Positions 1-6,429 of a stretch of 64,000 nt of DNA are shown here, piece by piece; position 1 is the first letter of the stretch, and every line of letters begins with the position of its first letter. The position numbers were made by a program, and so were the translations under genes. The notes beneath the pieces are model-generated. The model ran no database searches, was not told the DNA's origin, and saw nothing but the letters and a program-made list of their open reading frames with translations. The stretch spans positions 1 to 64,000 of the forward strand of contig CACYGW010000002.1 of the NCBI GenBank assembly GCA_902774045.1. The letters run 5' to 3'. The stretch is from an uncultured Bacteroidia bacterium (GTDB taxonomy: Bacteria > Bacteroidota > Bacteroidia > Bacteroidales > UBA932).

Positions 1-193
1 GATTCCTGGTCAATGATGCGCTGGAAATCCGCATCCGTCTTGCCATAGAGGACACTGTACACCGTGGTGAAGAAGGAAGATGCGTCTGACTCAAAGGTTG
101 GCGCGAGGTCTTTGCTGTAGAGACGCAGCTCAGAGGTGTGCGTCGTAATCTTCTGGAAGCCAGAGCCGCGTTTTTCCATCAGGTCCAGCTGCT
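1..193 (-). pseudogene. C-terminal piece of an AlbA_2/HATPase-type ATP-binding protein
   Basis: Read on the minus strand, an open frame gives LDLMEKRGSGFQKI followed by about 45 residues and then leaves the window at base 1. The MEKRGSGFQKI motif is characteristic of the C-terminal ATPase-like half of AlbA_2 (Schlafen-like, formerly 'RecG-related') DNA-binding proteins. A TAA stop lies two codons upstream of LDLM, exactly where a different gene fragment begins on the other strand, so the N-terminal half is missing. This is most likely a recombination scar. Whether the C-terminal end is intact cannot be seen. Confidence 0.6.
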
Positions 194-287
194 GTTATTC
201 TTGGCATGACAGCGCCGCGTCTAAGCGCCATTCTAAGTGGCAAGGCGAATCCAACCTTTGAGCAGGCACGAATCATGAGTAAGATTC
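191..287 (+). pseudogene. Fragment of an XRE-family HTH (HigA-like) regulator
   Basis: The plus-strand frame reads VILGMTAPRLSAILSGKANP then TFEQARIMSKI. This resembles the second half of a helix-turn-helix domain in short Bacteroidetes antitoxin-type regulators. There is no start codon or first helix, because the frame runs into the neighbouring ATP-binding fragment on the left. The family-like sequence stops near 287, just before the hicB stop codon. Both ends are therefore truncated. The identification rests on a single motif-sized stretch. Confidence 0.5.
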
Positions 288-288
288 C

Positions 289-765
289 TTACACCTCCAC
301 CCAACCCAAACGACTGGCCAATTCTCTAGCAAAAACCAAATCCCTTTCTGGTATTTGAAACGTCACCACATTACCGGAGCCATAGGCAGGACCTTCCGGT
401 TCCATGAGCATCGTGGGCTCAAGACAGTGGGAATCATAACTTACAGCCTCATCCAAAGCCTTTCTTACAAAGGCATTGATGGAAATGCCTGCTTCAGCCG
501 CCATGTTGGCAATGTTCCGGTGCGTATCGGGCGCAATGCGAACGTTGAACATGCCGGAAAAACTTTTTTGCGGTTTTAATCCGTGGTCAGTGCAGAATGC
601 AAGATAATCCTCTACAGCTTCGTGAAAGGATTTTGTGAGTTCCTGCATTGTCTTTCCTTCGTAGTTGACAAGTCCGTCTATTCCCAATATTTCACCGAAA
701 AGCAAATTGTCCTCTGCGCTGAACTCGATTGAACCAAGATACCCCTTATACTTAAGAGTTTTCAT
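289..765 (-). CDS. hicB: HicB-family antitoxin, orphan (no hicA seen)
   Basis: The protein is about 158 residues, beginning MKTLKYKGYLGSIEFS. It has an N-terminal degenerate-RNase-H-like HicB domain (residues ~1-55, LFGEILGIDGLVNYEGKT) and a ribbon-helix-helix DNA-binding segment (~75-110, FNVRIAPDTHRNIANMAAEA). A C-terminal extension follows. HicB proteins neutralise the HicA mRNA interferase and repress their own promoter. The ATG at 763-765 was chosen because it has AAGGA upstream and because the -7 box lies at 799-806, which makes the farther upstream ATG and TTG codons poor starts. An ATG at 784-786 is the alternative. No hicA-sized frame lies upstream, and the left side is broken genes, so this antitoxin seems to stand alone. 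Confidence 0.85.
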   Translation of the reverse strand: MKTLKYKGYLGSIEFSAEDNLLFGEILGIDGLVNYEGKTMQELTKSFHEAVEDYLAFCTDHGLKPQKSFSGMFNVRIAPDTHRNIANMAAEAGISINAFVRKALDEAVSYDSHCLEPTMLMEPEGPAYGSGNVVTFQIPERDLVFARELASRLGWVEV

Positions 766-798
766 TTTGTTCCTTGATTTTTCCATAGTACCCATATG

Positions 799-830
799 CA
801 AATGTAACTAATATTTAGTTACTATGCAAA
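799..830 (-). promoter_or_regulatory. hicB promoter with palindromic operator
   Basis: On the minus strand a -33 TTTG (830-827), a 20-bp spacer and a -7 TACATTTG (806-799) match the Bacteroidetes promoter form exactly. The spacer holds a perfect inverted repeat, GTAACTAA-TAT-TTAGTTAC (804-822), which touches the -7 box. Ribbon-helix-helix antitoxins bind such short palindromes, so autorepression by HicB is the natural reading. Binding itself is inferred. Confidence 0.75.
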
Positions 831-931
831 ATAAAAAGTAAAAACTATTGATCTCGTGCTCATCATATGATGAGTTTAAAAAGGATTCTAGATTAAAGGA
901 CTATAATGATACGCTATATCAATAAAATCTT

Positions 932-939
932 TATATTTG
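932..939 (+). promoter_or_regulatory. Possible -7 box for the methyltransferase leader
   Basis: TATATTTG fits TAnnTTTG. No TTG or TTTG is found 19-21 bp upstream, so only half of the promoter is visible. If used, transcription would start near 946 and run through the structured leader to the terminator at 1117-1147. Confidence 0.35.
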
Positions 940-1000
940 TAAATACAATCTCCAAACAAAGAGTTTTGTAGACATATTTAACTTAGCATTTGCTATTTAT

Positions 1001-1147
1001 TCGGTTGCCCCTGAAACCTAGGAAATTTCAATGCAACGCACCGGGTAAGTCAGTAAATGTCTGCGCTTTGGCGTGGGCTGGACTTATCTAGTGTTGCGGG
1101 CTTCCTAGGGCCTCAGGGCATGGATTGGAAAGGTCCATGCCTTTTTT
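1001..1147 (+). ncRNA. Structured leader RNA upstream of the methyltransferase gene
   Basis: This gene-free stretch has paired segments that suggest a folded RNA. GTTGC (1004-1008) can pair with GCAAC (1033-1037), enclosing TGAAA/TTTCA (1012-1016 with 1026-1030). TAAGTC (1046-1051) can pair with GACTTA (1081-1086). A second GTTGC (1093-1097) could compete for GCAAC. The self-complementary hexamer CCTAGG occurs in two predicted loops (1017-1022 and 1104-1109), which would allow a kissing contact. The element ends in an intrinsic terminator 50 bases before the gene. It could be a cis-regulatory leader or a separate small RNA. No known RNA family was recognised. Confidence 0.4.
1117..1147 (+). 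terminator. Intrinsic terminator (attenuator-like) before the methyltransferase
   Basis: A perfect 8-bp stem GGCATGGA / TCCATGCC (1117-1124, 1134-1141) is followed by six T residues. It lies inside the 5' region of the gene at 1197, so it would either end a small RNA or attenuate the downstream operon. Confidence 0.75.
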
Positions 1148-1196
1148 GTGCCCTATTGTCCGTACCGGATAAGGCAAGTGCCGTAAAGCGCAGCTT

Positions 1197-2162
1197 ATGG
1201 CCAACTCGAACAATCAGTTGCAGACGGCCAAGAAAGCCCGTGAAGATGAGTTTTATACCCAGCTCTGCGACATTGAAAACGAGCTTAGGCATTACCGCAC
1301 TCATTTCAAAGGCAAGACCGTACTGTGCAATTGTGACGACCCTCGGGTCAGCAATTTCTTTAAGTACTTCGCCCTTAATTTCGAGATTCTGGGGCTGAGA
1401 AAGCTTATTGCCACGTGCTACAAAAACAATGAGCCGGACTTATTCTCGATGAACACCTGCGAGCAGGCGGTCTATATCATCTATGAGGGTGATAAGAATG
1501 GCAACCGCATTCCTGACCCTTCCGAGATGGAGGTGCTCTCTCTTCAGGGTGACGGTGATTTTCGTAGTGCAGAATGCATCGAACTATTGAAGCAGGCCGA
1601 CATTGTTTGTACCAACCCGCCGTTTAGCCTGTTCCGGGAATATGTAGCGCAGCTTATCAAGTATGAGAAGAAATTCTTGATTATCGGGAACCAGAATGCC
1701 ATCAAGTATAAAGAGATATTCCCTCTCGTGATGCAGGATAAGATTTGGATAGGCTATGGCTTCAAACGAAACTGTGCACACTTTATCACCAAGTATGAGG
1801 ATACGGCTTCTGATGCCGACCACCGGGAAGGCATGATACGAGTCCCGAGCGTTACCTGGTATACAAATCTGGAGATTCCTCGTAGGCATGAGCAAATCAT
1901 TCTGTATAAACAGTATAATCCGATAGATTATCCCAAGTATGACAATTTCGATGCAATCAATGTGGATAAGACAACCGATATCCCTTGTGATTATAATGGC
2001 GTAATGGGTGTTCCTATTACCTTCATGTACAAGTATTGTCCTGAACAGTTTGAGATTGTCGGCGTATTCAATCACGGTTGCGACAATGAATATGACTTGG
2101 CAAAACCGATTCTTAATGGTAAAGAGCTTTATACCAGAATAGCAATACGAAAGAAGCAATAG
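1197..2162 (+). CDS. Adenine-specific DNA methyltransferase, EcoRI family
   Basis: This 321-residue protein is a probable SAM-dependent N6-adenine DNA methyltransferase. The N-terminus (ANSNNQLQTAKKAREDEFYT) and the block TVLCNCDDPRVSNFFKYF (~41-58) are typical of the EcoRI-methylase family. The catalytic motif NPPF is at residues 140-143, after a cysteine-containing strand (ADIVCTNPPF). The ATG at 1197 gives the family N-terminus. Its stop is one base before the start of the DUF262-HNH gene, so the two are almost certainly co-transcribed and translationally coupled. Base usage is AT-richer than in the core genes beyond 8.4 kb. No classical EcoRI-like endonuclease is present. Confidence 0.88.
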   Translation: MANSNNQLQTAKKAREDEFYTQLCDIENELRHYRTHFKGKTVLCNCDDPRVSNFFKYFALNFEILGLRKLIATCYKNNEPDLFSMNTCEQAVYIIYEGDKNGNRIPDPSEMEVLSLQGDGDFRSAECIELLKQADIVCTNPPFSLFREYVAQLIKYEKKFLIIGNQNAIKYKEIFPLVMQDKIWIGYGFKRNCAHFITKYEDTASDADHREGMIRVPSVTWYTNLEIPRRHEQIILYKQYNPIDYPKYDNFDAINVDKTTDIPCDYNGVMGVPITFMYKYCPEQFEIVGVFNHGCDNEYDLAKPILNGKELYTRIAIRKKQ

Positions 2163-2163
2163 T

Positions 2164-3264
2164 ATGATTATCAAACTTCACGAAATCACTATCCGAAACC
2201 TATTTGACGGGTATCTGGACTCCCAGGAGGAAGGCGTGGTGGCCTATGGCGGCCGCCTGGACGTTCGGCCTAAATATCAGCGTGAGTTTGTCTATACAGG
2301 CAAGCAACGCGAAGAAGTCGTCAACACGGTTCGGCACGGCTTTCCCCTGAATATCATGTACTGGGTGAAGAAGGATGATGGGAGCTTTGAGGTCCTGGAC
2401 GGCCAGCAGCGGACCATTTCCATCTGCCAGTATCTGAACAATGACTTTTCCATCGACGAGAAGTATTTCCACACTCTCACGGACGACCAGCAGGCGAAGA
2501 TTCTGGACTATAAACTGATGGTGTATTTCTGCGAGGGGACAGATTCGGAGAAGCTGGATTGGTTCAAGATTGTAAATATTGCCGGGGAGAAACTATCTGA
2601 CCAGGAACTCCGCAACGCTGTTTACACCGGCGCCTGGCTGACGGATGCCAAGCGGCATTTCTCTAAGAGCAACTGTGCCGGCATCGGCCTGGGTGACAAA
2701 TATGTGCGCTGCGAGGTGAATCGGCAGGGGCTATTGGAATTGGTACTGAAGTGGATTTCCGACGGACACATCGAACAGTACATGGCCGACCATCAGCACG
2801 ACCCTAATTGCAATGAATTGTGGTTGTACTACTGCAATGTCATCAACTGGGTGAAAACCATCTTCCCCACTTACCGTAAGGAGATGAAAGGCTTACCATG
2901 GGGCGAACTGTTCAACGAGTTCGGCACAAAGCCGCTGAACACGGCTGCTCTAGAGAAGAAGGTGGCGGAACTAATGCAAGATCCAGAGGTGCAGAAAAAG
3001 TCCGGCATCTACCAGTACGTGCTCACTGGTAACGAGAAGTACCTGAATCTTAGAAACTTCGACGATGCGGTGAAGCGCGAAGTCTATGAGCGCCAGGGAG
3101 GAATCTGCCCTCACTGCGTAAAGGAGCATCGCGAGAAAACACACTGGGAAATTGATGAGATGGAGGCCGACAATATAACTCCCTGGGTAGAAGGAGGAAA
3201 GACCGTGGCCGAAAACTGCCAGCTACTGTGCGTGGAGCACAATCGGCGTAAATCAAGCAAATAG
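2164..3264 (+). CDS. DUF262 (ParB/Srx-fold) protein with C-terminal HNH domain
   Basis: The protein has 366 residues. The N-terminal DUF262 domain carries the hallmark DGQQR (residues 79-83), used for nucleotide binding or hydrolysis in GmrSD-type enzymes. The C-terminus is an HNH-like zinc module with C315xxC318 and, near the end, C356xxH359, with NRRK after it. The segment where related proteins normally have the first HNH histidine (E-A-D-H-I-T-P-W) reads EADNITPW here, with Asn at 337. Zinc binding may persist because Cys/His ligands remain, but cleavage may be weakened or lost. The start follows the methyltransferase stop by one base, which suggests a modification-linked defence pair. 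Alternatives are a regulatory or decayed nuclease. Confidence 0.85.
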   Translation: MIIKLHEITIRNLFDGYLDSQEEGVVAYGGRLDVRPKYQREFVYTGKQREEVVNTVRHGFPLNIMYWVKKDDGSFEVLDGQQRTISICQYLNNDFSIDEKYFHTLTDDQQAKILDYKLMVYFCEGTDSEKLDWFKIVNIAGEKLSDQELRNAVYTGAWLTDAKRHFSKSNCAGIGLGDKYVRCEVNRQGLLELVLKWISDGHIEQYMADHQHDPNCNELWLYYCNVINWVKTIFPTYRKEMKGLPWGELFNEFGTKPLNTAALEKKVAELMQDPEVQKKSGIYQYVLTGNEKYLNLRNFDDAVKREVYERQGGICPHCVKEHREKTHWEIDEMEADNITPWVEGGKTVAENCQLLCVEHNRRKSSK

Positions 3265-3409
3265 ACCGCTCAAACCAGCATTGCCGCAATCGAATAGTTT
3301 CAGTGTATCAGTAGACGGCAGGAAAGGTCTGATAGAGATGCTCCTCGGTCAAAAGGCCAGCACTTCTTGAGTCTTTCATAAGCATTGCAAAATTATACGA
3401 TTATAGTTT

Positions 3410-3500
3410 TTGAGGTTTTATTTAATGTGACCAGTAGGTTTTTGGGGGCATTTACCCGGCTAGGGTCGCGCAAGCGACAGCCCCCGAAAACCTACTGGTC
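3410..3500. repeat. Palindromic repeat, copy 1 (91 bp)
   Basis: A 21-bp arm (3429-3449, GACCAGTAGG then TTTTTGGGGGC) pairs with 3480-3500 with a single G-T type mismatch. Between the arms is a small hairpin, GTCGC-GCAA-GCGAC. The full 91 bp, including a 19-bp non-palindromic left flank, match copy 3 (8265-8355) at all but one base. Outer arms and both flanks match the short copy 2. It sits between the DUF262-HNH gene and the next lipoprotein gene. No other gene is evident in 3265-3639. Confidence 0.9.
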
Positions 3501-3573
3501 ATATTTTTCCATCAAGATTTGTCCATCAAGCCCTACTCGATTTCTTCCGGAGAAGGAAAGGAGTTTCTTAACT

Positions 3574-3614
3574 CGTCAGCATCTTGCTGACGAATTCCAA
3601 ATTTCGTACTTTTG
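3574..3614 (+). promoter_or_regulatory. Promoter and inverted repeat upstream of the DUF6624 lipoprotein
   Basis: -33 TTG (3584-3586), a 20-bp spacer and -7 TACTTTTG (3607-3614) form a good Bacteroidetes promoter. A perfect 8-bp inverted repeat CGTCAGCA-TCT-TGCTGACG (3574-3592) is centred on the -33 element, placed as a repressor or activator operator would be. Confidence 0.65.
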
Positions 3615-3639
3615 TACGTATATTAAGAACACTAAAGCA

Positions 3640-4440
3640 ATGAAGATTTTGAAGACCATGATTTGCGCAGCGGTGCTGGTTGCAGGACTGACTACAGTTT
3701 CATGCAATAAGAAAGCTCCCGGGAAATCTTTTCAAGAGCAGGTTGAAAACAGCTATAGGCTTATAGAAGAAAAAGATTATGATGGTATCCGTCAAAGCCT
3801 ATCCTCCCTATATGAAACATACATTGCAGAAAATGATCCTCTTGACTCTATATCACGGGAGCTACGAATACTGAGGAAACAAGACCAAGGTATCCGGCTT
3901 ATTTATATGGACGCAACATCACGGTATTCTAGGGATGATTCCAGACTAGCCGCAGTTAGGTCAGTAATGGATTCAATCGATAGGGAAAACGAGAAAAGAG
4001 CCATATTAATTATTCAAAAATATGGCTGGCTAACCCGTGAAGATGTAGGCGAGGATGCAGCAGAAGCACTGTTTCTGATTGTACAACACTGCGCTGATAC
4101 TAAGTTACAACAAGATTGTCTCCCTAAACTGAAGGCAGCAGTGGAGAAAGATCCCTCTATTGCGTGGCAATATGCCTTTCTGGTGGACCGAACGGCTATG
4201 AATCTCGGGAAGGAGCAGACATATGGAACGCAGAAGATTATTGTCGATGGAATTCCCTACCCTGCTCCCATTAAGGATGTAGACCAACTTGATGCCCGCA
4301 GAGCAGAGATGGGGCTGGACGCTATTTGGGAAGAGTTGAATGATGAGTACGGCTCTGATTGGAGCCTGACGAAGTATAAAGAGAATATAGAGAGGATTAA
4401 TGAAGTGTATCGGAATTACCTCCAGAAACGTATAAACTAG
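3640..4440 (+). CDS. DUF6624-like lipoprotein
   Basis: The ATG at 3640 starts a lipoprotein signal peptide (MKILKTMICAAVLVAGLTTV, then SC with the lipidated Cys at 22). The mature protein is about 245 residues and largely helical. The C-terminal half (KLQQDCLPKLKAAVEKD ... LVDRTAMNLGKEQTYGTQ) matches the pattern of DUF6624, a domain of unknown function whose members carry a conserved 'DR...G..Q.YGTQ' segment. The frame is open upstream to 3385 but that part overlaps the palindromic repeat and the promoter, so the later start is preferred. It has its own promoter and terminator. Function unknown. Confidence 0.8.
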   Translation: MKILKTMICAAVLVAGLTTVSCNKKAPGKSFQEQVENSYRLIEEKDYDGIRQSLSSLYETYIAENDPLDSISRELRILRKQDQGIRLIYMDATSRYSRDDSRLAAVRSVMDSIDRENEKRAILIIQKYGWLTREDVGEDAAEALFLIVQHCADTKLQQDCLPKLKAAVEKDPSIAWQYAFLVDRTAMNLGKEQTYGTQKIIVDGIPYPAPIKDVDQLDARRAEMGLDAIWEELNDEYGSDWSLTKYKENIERINEVYRNYLQKRIN

Positions 4441-4470
4441 GCCAGGAATCCAAACGACTGGCCTCTTGTT
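4439..4470 (+). terminator. Terminator of the DUF6624 lipoprotein gene
   Basis: AGGCCAG and CTGGCCT (4439-4445, 4458-4464) form a 7-bp stem that begins inside the stop codon and is followed by the T-rich tract TCTTGTTTTA. Confidence 0.6.
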
Positions 4471-4520
4471 TTATTTAATGTGACCAGTAGGTTTAGGCCT
4501 ACTGGTCATATTTTGCCATC
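4468..4520. repeat. Palindromic repeat, copy 2 (internally deleted)
   Basis: The left flank TTTTATTTAATGTGACCAG and the 10-bp arms GACCAGTAGG (4482-4491) and CCTACTGGTC (4498-4507) match copy 1, and so does most of the right flank (CATATTTT, CCATCA). The inner G/C-rich stem and small hairpin are absent and the loop is only six bases. It lies between convergent genes. Confidence 0.85.
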
Positions 4521-4547
4521 ATGCTTTATGATAACATATTATTGCGA

Positions 4548-5177
4548 TTAGAATCGCCAGCCGCAAAAAAACATAATATTATAGAAATAAACACTCCCAC
4601 TTATGTTGTATTCCGAATACTGACGAAGCATGTTTCGAAGGCCGATGTAGGCTTCTAATCCCCACTGCCAGTGTTTCCCAGTTTGGAAGACAATTTTCGG
4701 CTGCAACCCGATATCCCACTGTTTAAACTTCTCCTTTCCGTTCCGTTGGTCGTCAGGGTCAGCATCGATGTAGTATGTGTCGGGGGAAACCATATAAGAG
4801 ATTTGAGGTCCAAGGCCTATGACAACCCTTGTATTTGCCGAAACAAAGTGGTAACGTGCCTGGCAGAAAAAATCTGCCATATCCATTATATCCGGGTCTC
4901 CACCGACCCAACGAAAGTGATTAATCTCTCCAATTTGAGTACGAATGCCGGCACCCGGCATCAGAGACCATTTATCACTCAATTTCACGTCAAGACCATA
5001 GGATAATCTAAGCACAGCTCCGGGAAAAATATCACTGGCATTGTTACCTCTCTCTCCAAACAGACCGGCTCCTATCATTATATGATTTTCAAGTCTTCCG
5101 GGCGATGGTTGCACGACCTGCGACCAAGCGGGAATTACCGCAAATATAGAAAAAACAATTATGAGAATTCGTTTCAT
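4548..5177 (-). CDS. Small outer-membrane beta-barrel protein
   Basis: The protein has 209 residues with a Sec signal peptide (MKRILIIVFSIFAVIPAWSQ). It is rich in alternating aromatic/hydrophobic strands (LRLSYGLDVKLSDKWSLMPG, FFCQARYHFVSANTRVVIG) and ends in FFCGWRF, a C-terminal aromatic as expected of outer-membrane barrels. Its ATG overlaps the serpin TGA by the ATGA arrangement, so it is the last gene of the ECF-sigma operon. The specific role is unknown. Surface partner or signal sensor for the operon is an inference. Confidence 0.75.
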   Translation of the reverse strand: MKRILIIVFSIFAVIPAWSQVVQPSPGRLENHIMIGAGLFGERGNNASDIFPGAVLRLSYGLDVKLSDKWSLMPGAGIRTQIGEINHFRWVGGDPDIMDMADFFCQARYHFVSANTRVVIGLGPQISYMVSPDTYYIDADPDDQRNGKEKFKQWDIGLQPKIVFQTGKHWQWGLEAYIGLRNMLRQYSEYNISGSVYFYNIMFFCGWRF

Positions 5178-6409
5178 TGTCCGCTATATTTGCCAGCAAA
5201 GAGAATGGCTCCCGAACTGGACTCAGTAATCAAGTAAAGGAAAGGATTGTCTGCGTGAAAGACAATATGGTATCCTGGGCCAACAATCGCGTCAGTTAAA
5301 CCTGCGCTGGAGACTACGGCAGCCTCGGATCCTTCCTCGTCAACTTTGATAACAGCGTCTTGCTGCACAAAACTAAGCTGCAAGTCTTTTCTGTTTGACA
5401 TCGCCGCAAAGTTGGCCATCTCGTTGAAGGCGGAGGGCATACCCATAGCAGAAAGGATATCATTTAGACCGATATGGAACTTAGTCTCGAACCTGGGGAG
5501 CCATAGGTCTACGTCGCAAGAGACCATTTTTGACACAAATTCATCCCACTCCTCTCCATCTAAATAACTAGTTACATCAACGATTGTCTTACCATCGGCA
5601 GGGAGAATAACCGTCATGGAATAGACTCCATTCCCATAAGGAAGGCTCACGGCACGCATAACCTCGTTTTCCTGATAGAGGAAATCCTCATCTATTTTCA
5701 TCATCGGAACGCTTGTTTTTGTCCCATCCTCAGCGGTAAAAATCTCAGTGACGGTTTTTTTCTTGGAGAATTTATGCTTCCACTCGCTCTTAAAATACAT
5801 AGCGTTCACCAAGATCGCGCGTAAATTTAGTCCAACATTTTTAATGACCTCCGTAACCATACCATTCGTGTGAGCCGAGCACCACTTATTAATCGCATAA
5901 ACGGTTCCGTCTTTGTCTCCGAAATCCATATTGGCCACTTCGGCATCAAAGTATTTACCTAAAGTCTCCTTGTAACTGTCCAGAAAGGGATATTCCTGGT
6001 CTAAGAAAATGGCGTTGGCAATAGAAAGTTTGGTTTTCTTGTCCAAATTTGGAAGCTGCCGAAGCATTGACTGACAGTATTCGTTGACAGCCTCCACCTC
6101 ACCGGCTCCATAACCCAGCACGCTGCAAATTTCATCGGCCGTATGTCCCTGGGCACCATCCAGGATCATTCCCAAAAGAAACTGCATACTAAGCGGCGAA
6201 ATGATATAATCTCCGGACGTCGCGTCATTTACGCGGTCAATAAAATTGAAAGCAAAATCGTTGCCCATCCGGGCGAACTCGGCCGATTTTGTACTTAATT
6301 CCAATTTCTTATATGGATTATTCTTGGGGTCATCGTACCCGGATTTTTCGCAGGAAAAGCTTCCAAAGAGCATGGCCACCATAGCCATAAAAACAGTAAA
6401 GTGTTTCAT
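5174..6409 (-). CDS. Serpin-family protease inhibitor lipoprotein
   Basis: The protein has 411 residues, with a lipoprotein signal (MKHFTVFMAMVAMLFGSFSC, Cys20). The serpin fold is clear from DYIISPLSMQFLLGMILDGA, NAMYFKSEWKHKF and the C-terminal NPFLYLITESSSGAILFAGK. The hinge of the reactive loop, EEGSEAAVVSSAG (from residue 358), has the small residues needed for loop insertion, so it should be inhibitory. Counting from P17 places P1 near Ala374 and P1' near Ile375, compatible with elastase-like targets. Tannerella miropin is a known lipoprotein serpin of this phylum. The ATG at 6407-6409 was preferred over an upstream TTG. It lies third in the sigma-factor operon. Confidence 0.93.
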   Translation of the reverse strand: MKHFTVFMAMVAMLFGSFSCEKSGYDDPKNNPYKKLELSTKSAEFARMGNDFAFNFIDRVNDATSGDYIISPLSMQFLLGMILDGAQGHTADEICSVLGYGAGEVEAVNEYCQSMLRQLPNLDKKTKLSIANAIFLDQEYPFLDSYKETLGKYFDAEVANMDFGDKDGTVYAINKWCSAHTNGMVTEVIKNVGLNLRAILVNAMYFKSEWKHKFSKKKTVTEIFTAEDGTKTSVPMMKIDEDFLYQENEVMRAVSLPYGNGVYSMTVILPADGKTIVDVTSYLDGEEWDEFVSKMVSCDVDLWLPRFETKFHIGLNDILSAMGMPSAFNEMANFAAMSNRKDLQLSFVQQDAVIKVDEEGSEAAVVSSAGLTDAIVGPGYHIVFHADNPFLYLITESSSGAILFAGKYSGQ

Positions 6410-6429
6410 AATCAAGCAGTTTATATCTA

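Noticed and set aside
306-319. 14-base match CCAAACGACTGGCC to 4450-4463
   Set aside because: Matches of this length are expected by chance in 64 kb; one copy is hicB coding sequence and the other a terminator loop and stem.
838-850. 13-base match TAAAAACTATTGA to the left edge of repeat copy 3
   Set aside because: AT-rich and short, with no continuation into the repeat; likely coincidence and not a fourth copy.
906-971. Possible 21-residue peptide MIRYINKIFIFVNTISKQ...
   Set aside because: It contains the only -7 box seen in the region and has no ribosome-site or similarity support; AT-rich chance frame.
1057-1398. 113-codon plus-strand frame overlapping the leader and the methyltransferase start
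   Set aside because: It has no family-like sequence, crosses the terminator hairpin and runs out of frame through the well supported methyltransferase.
3308-3383. Short minus-strand frame (about 25 codons, LTEEHLYQTFPAVY)
   Set aside because: Possibly a gene remnant but too short to assign and without flanking support.
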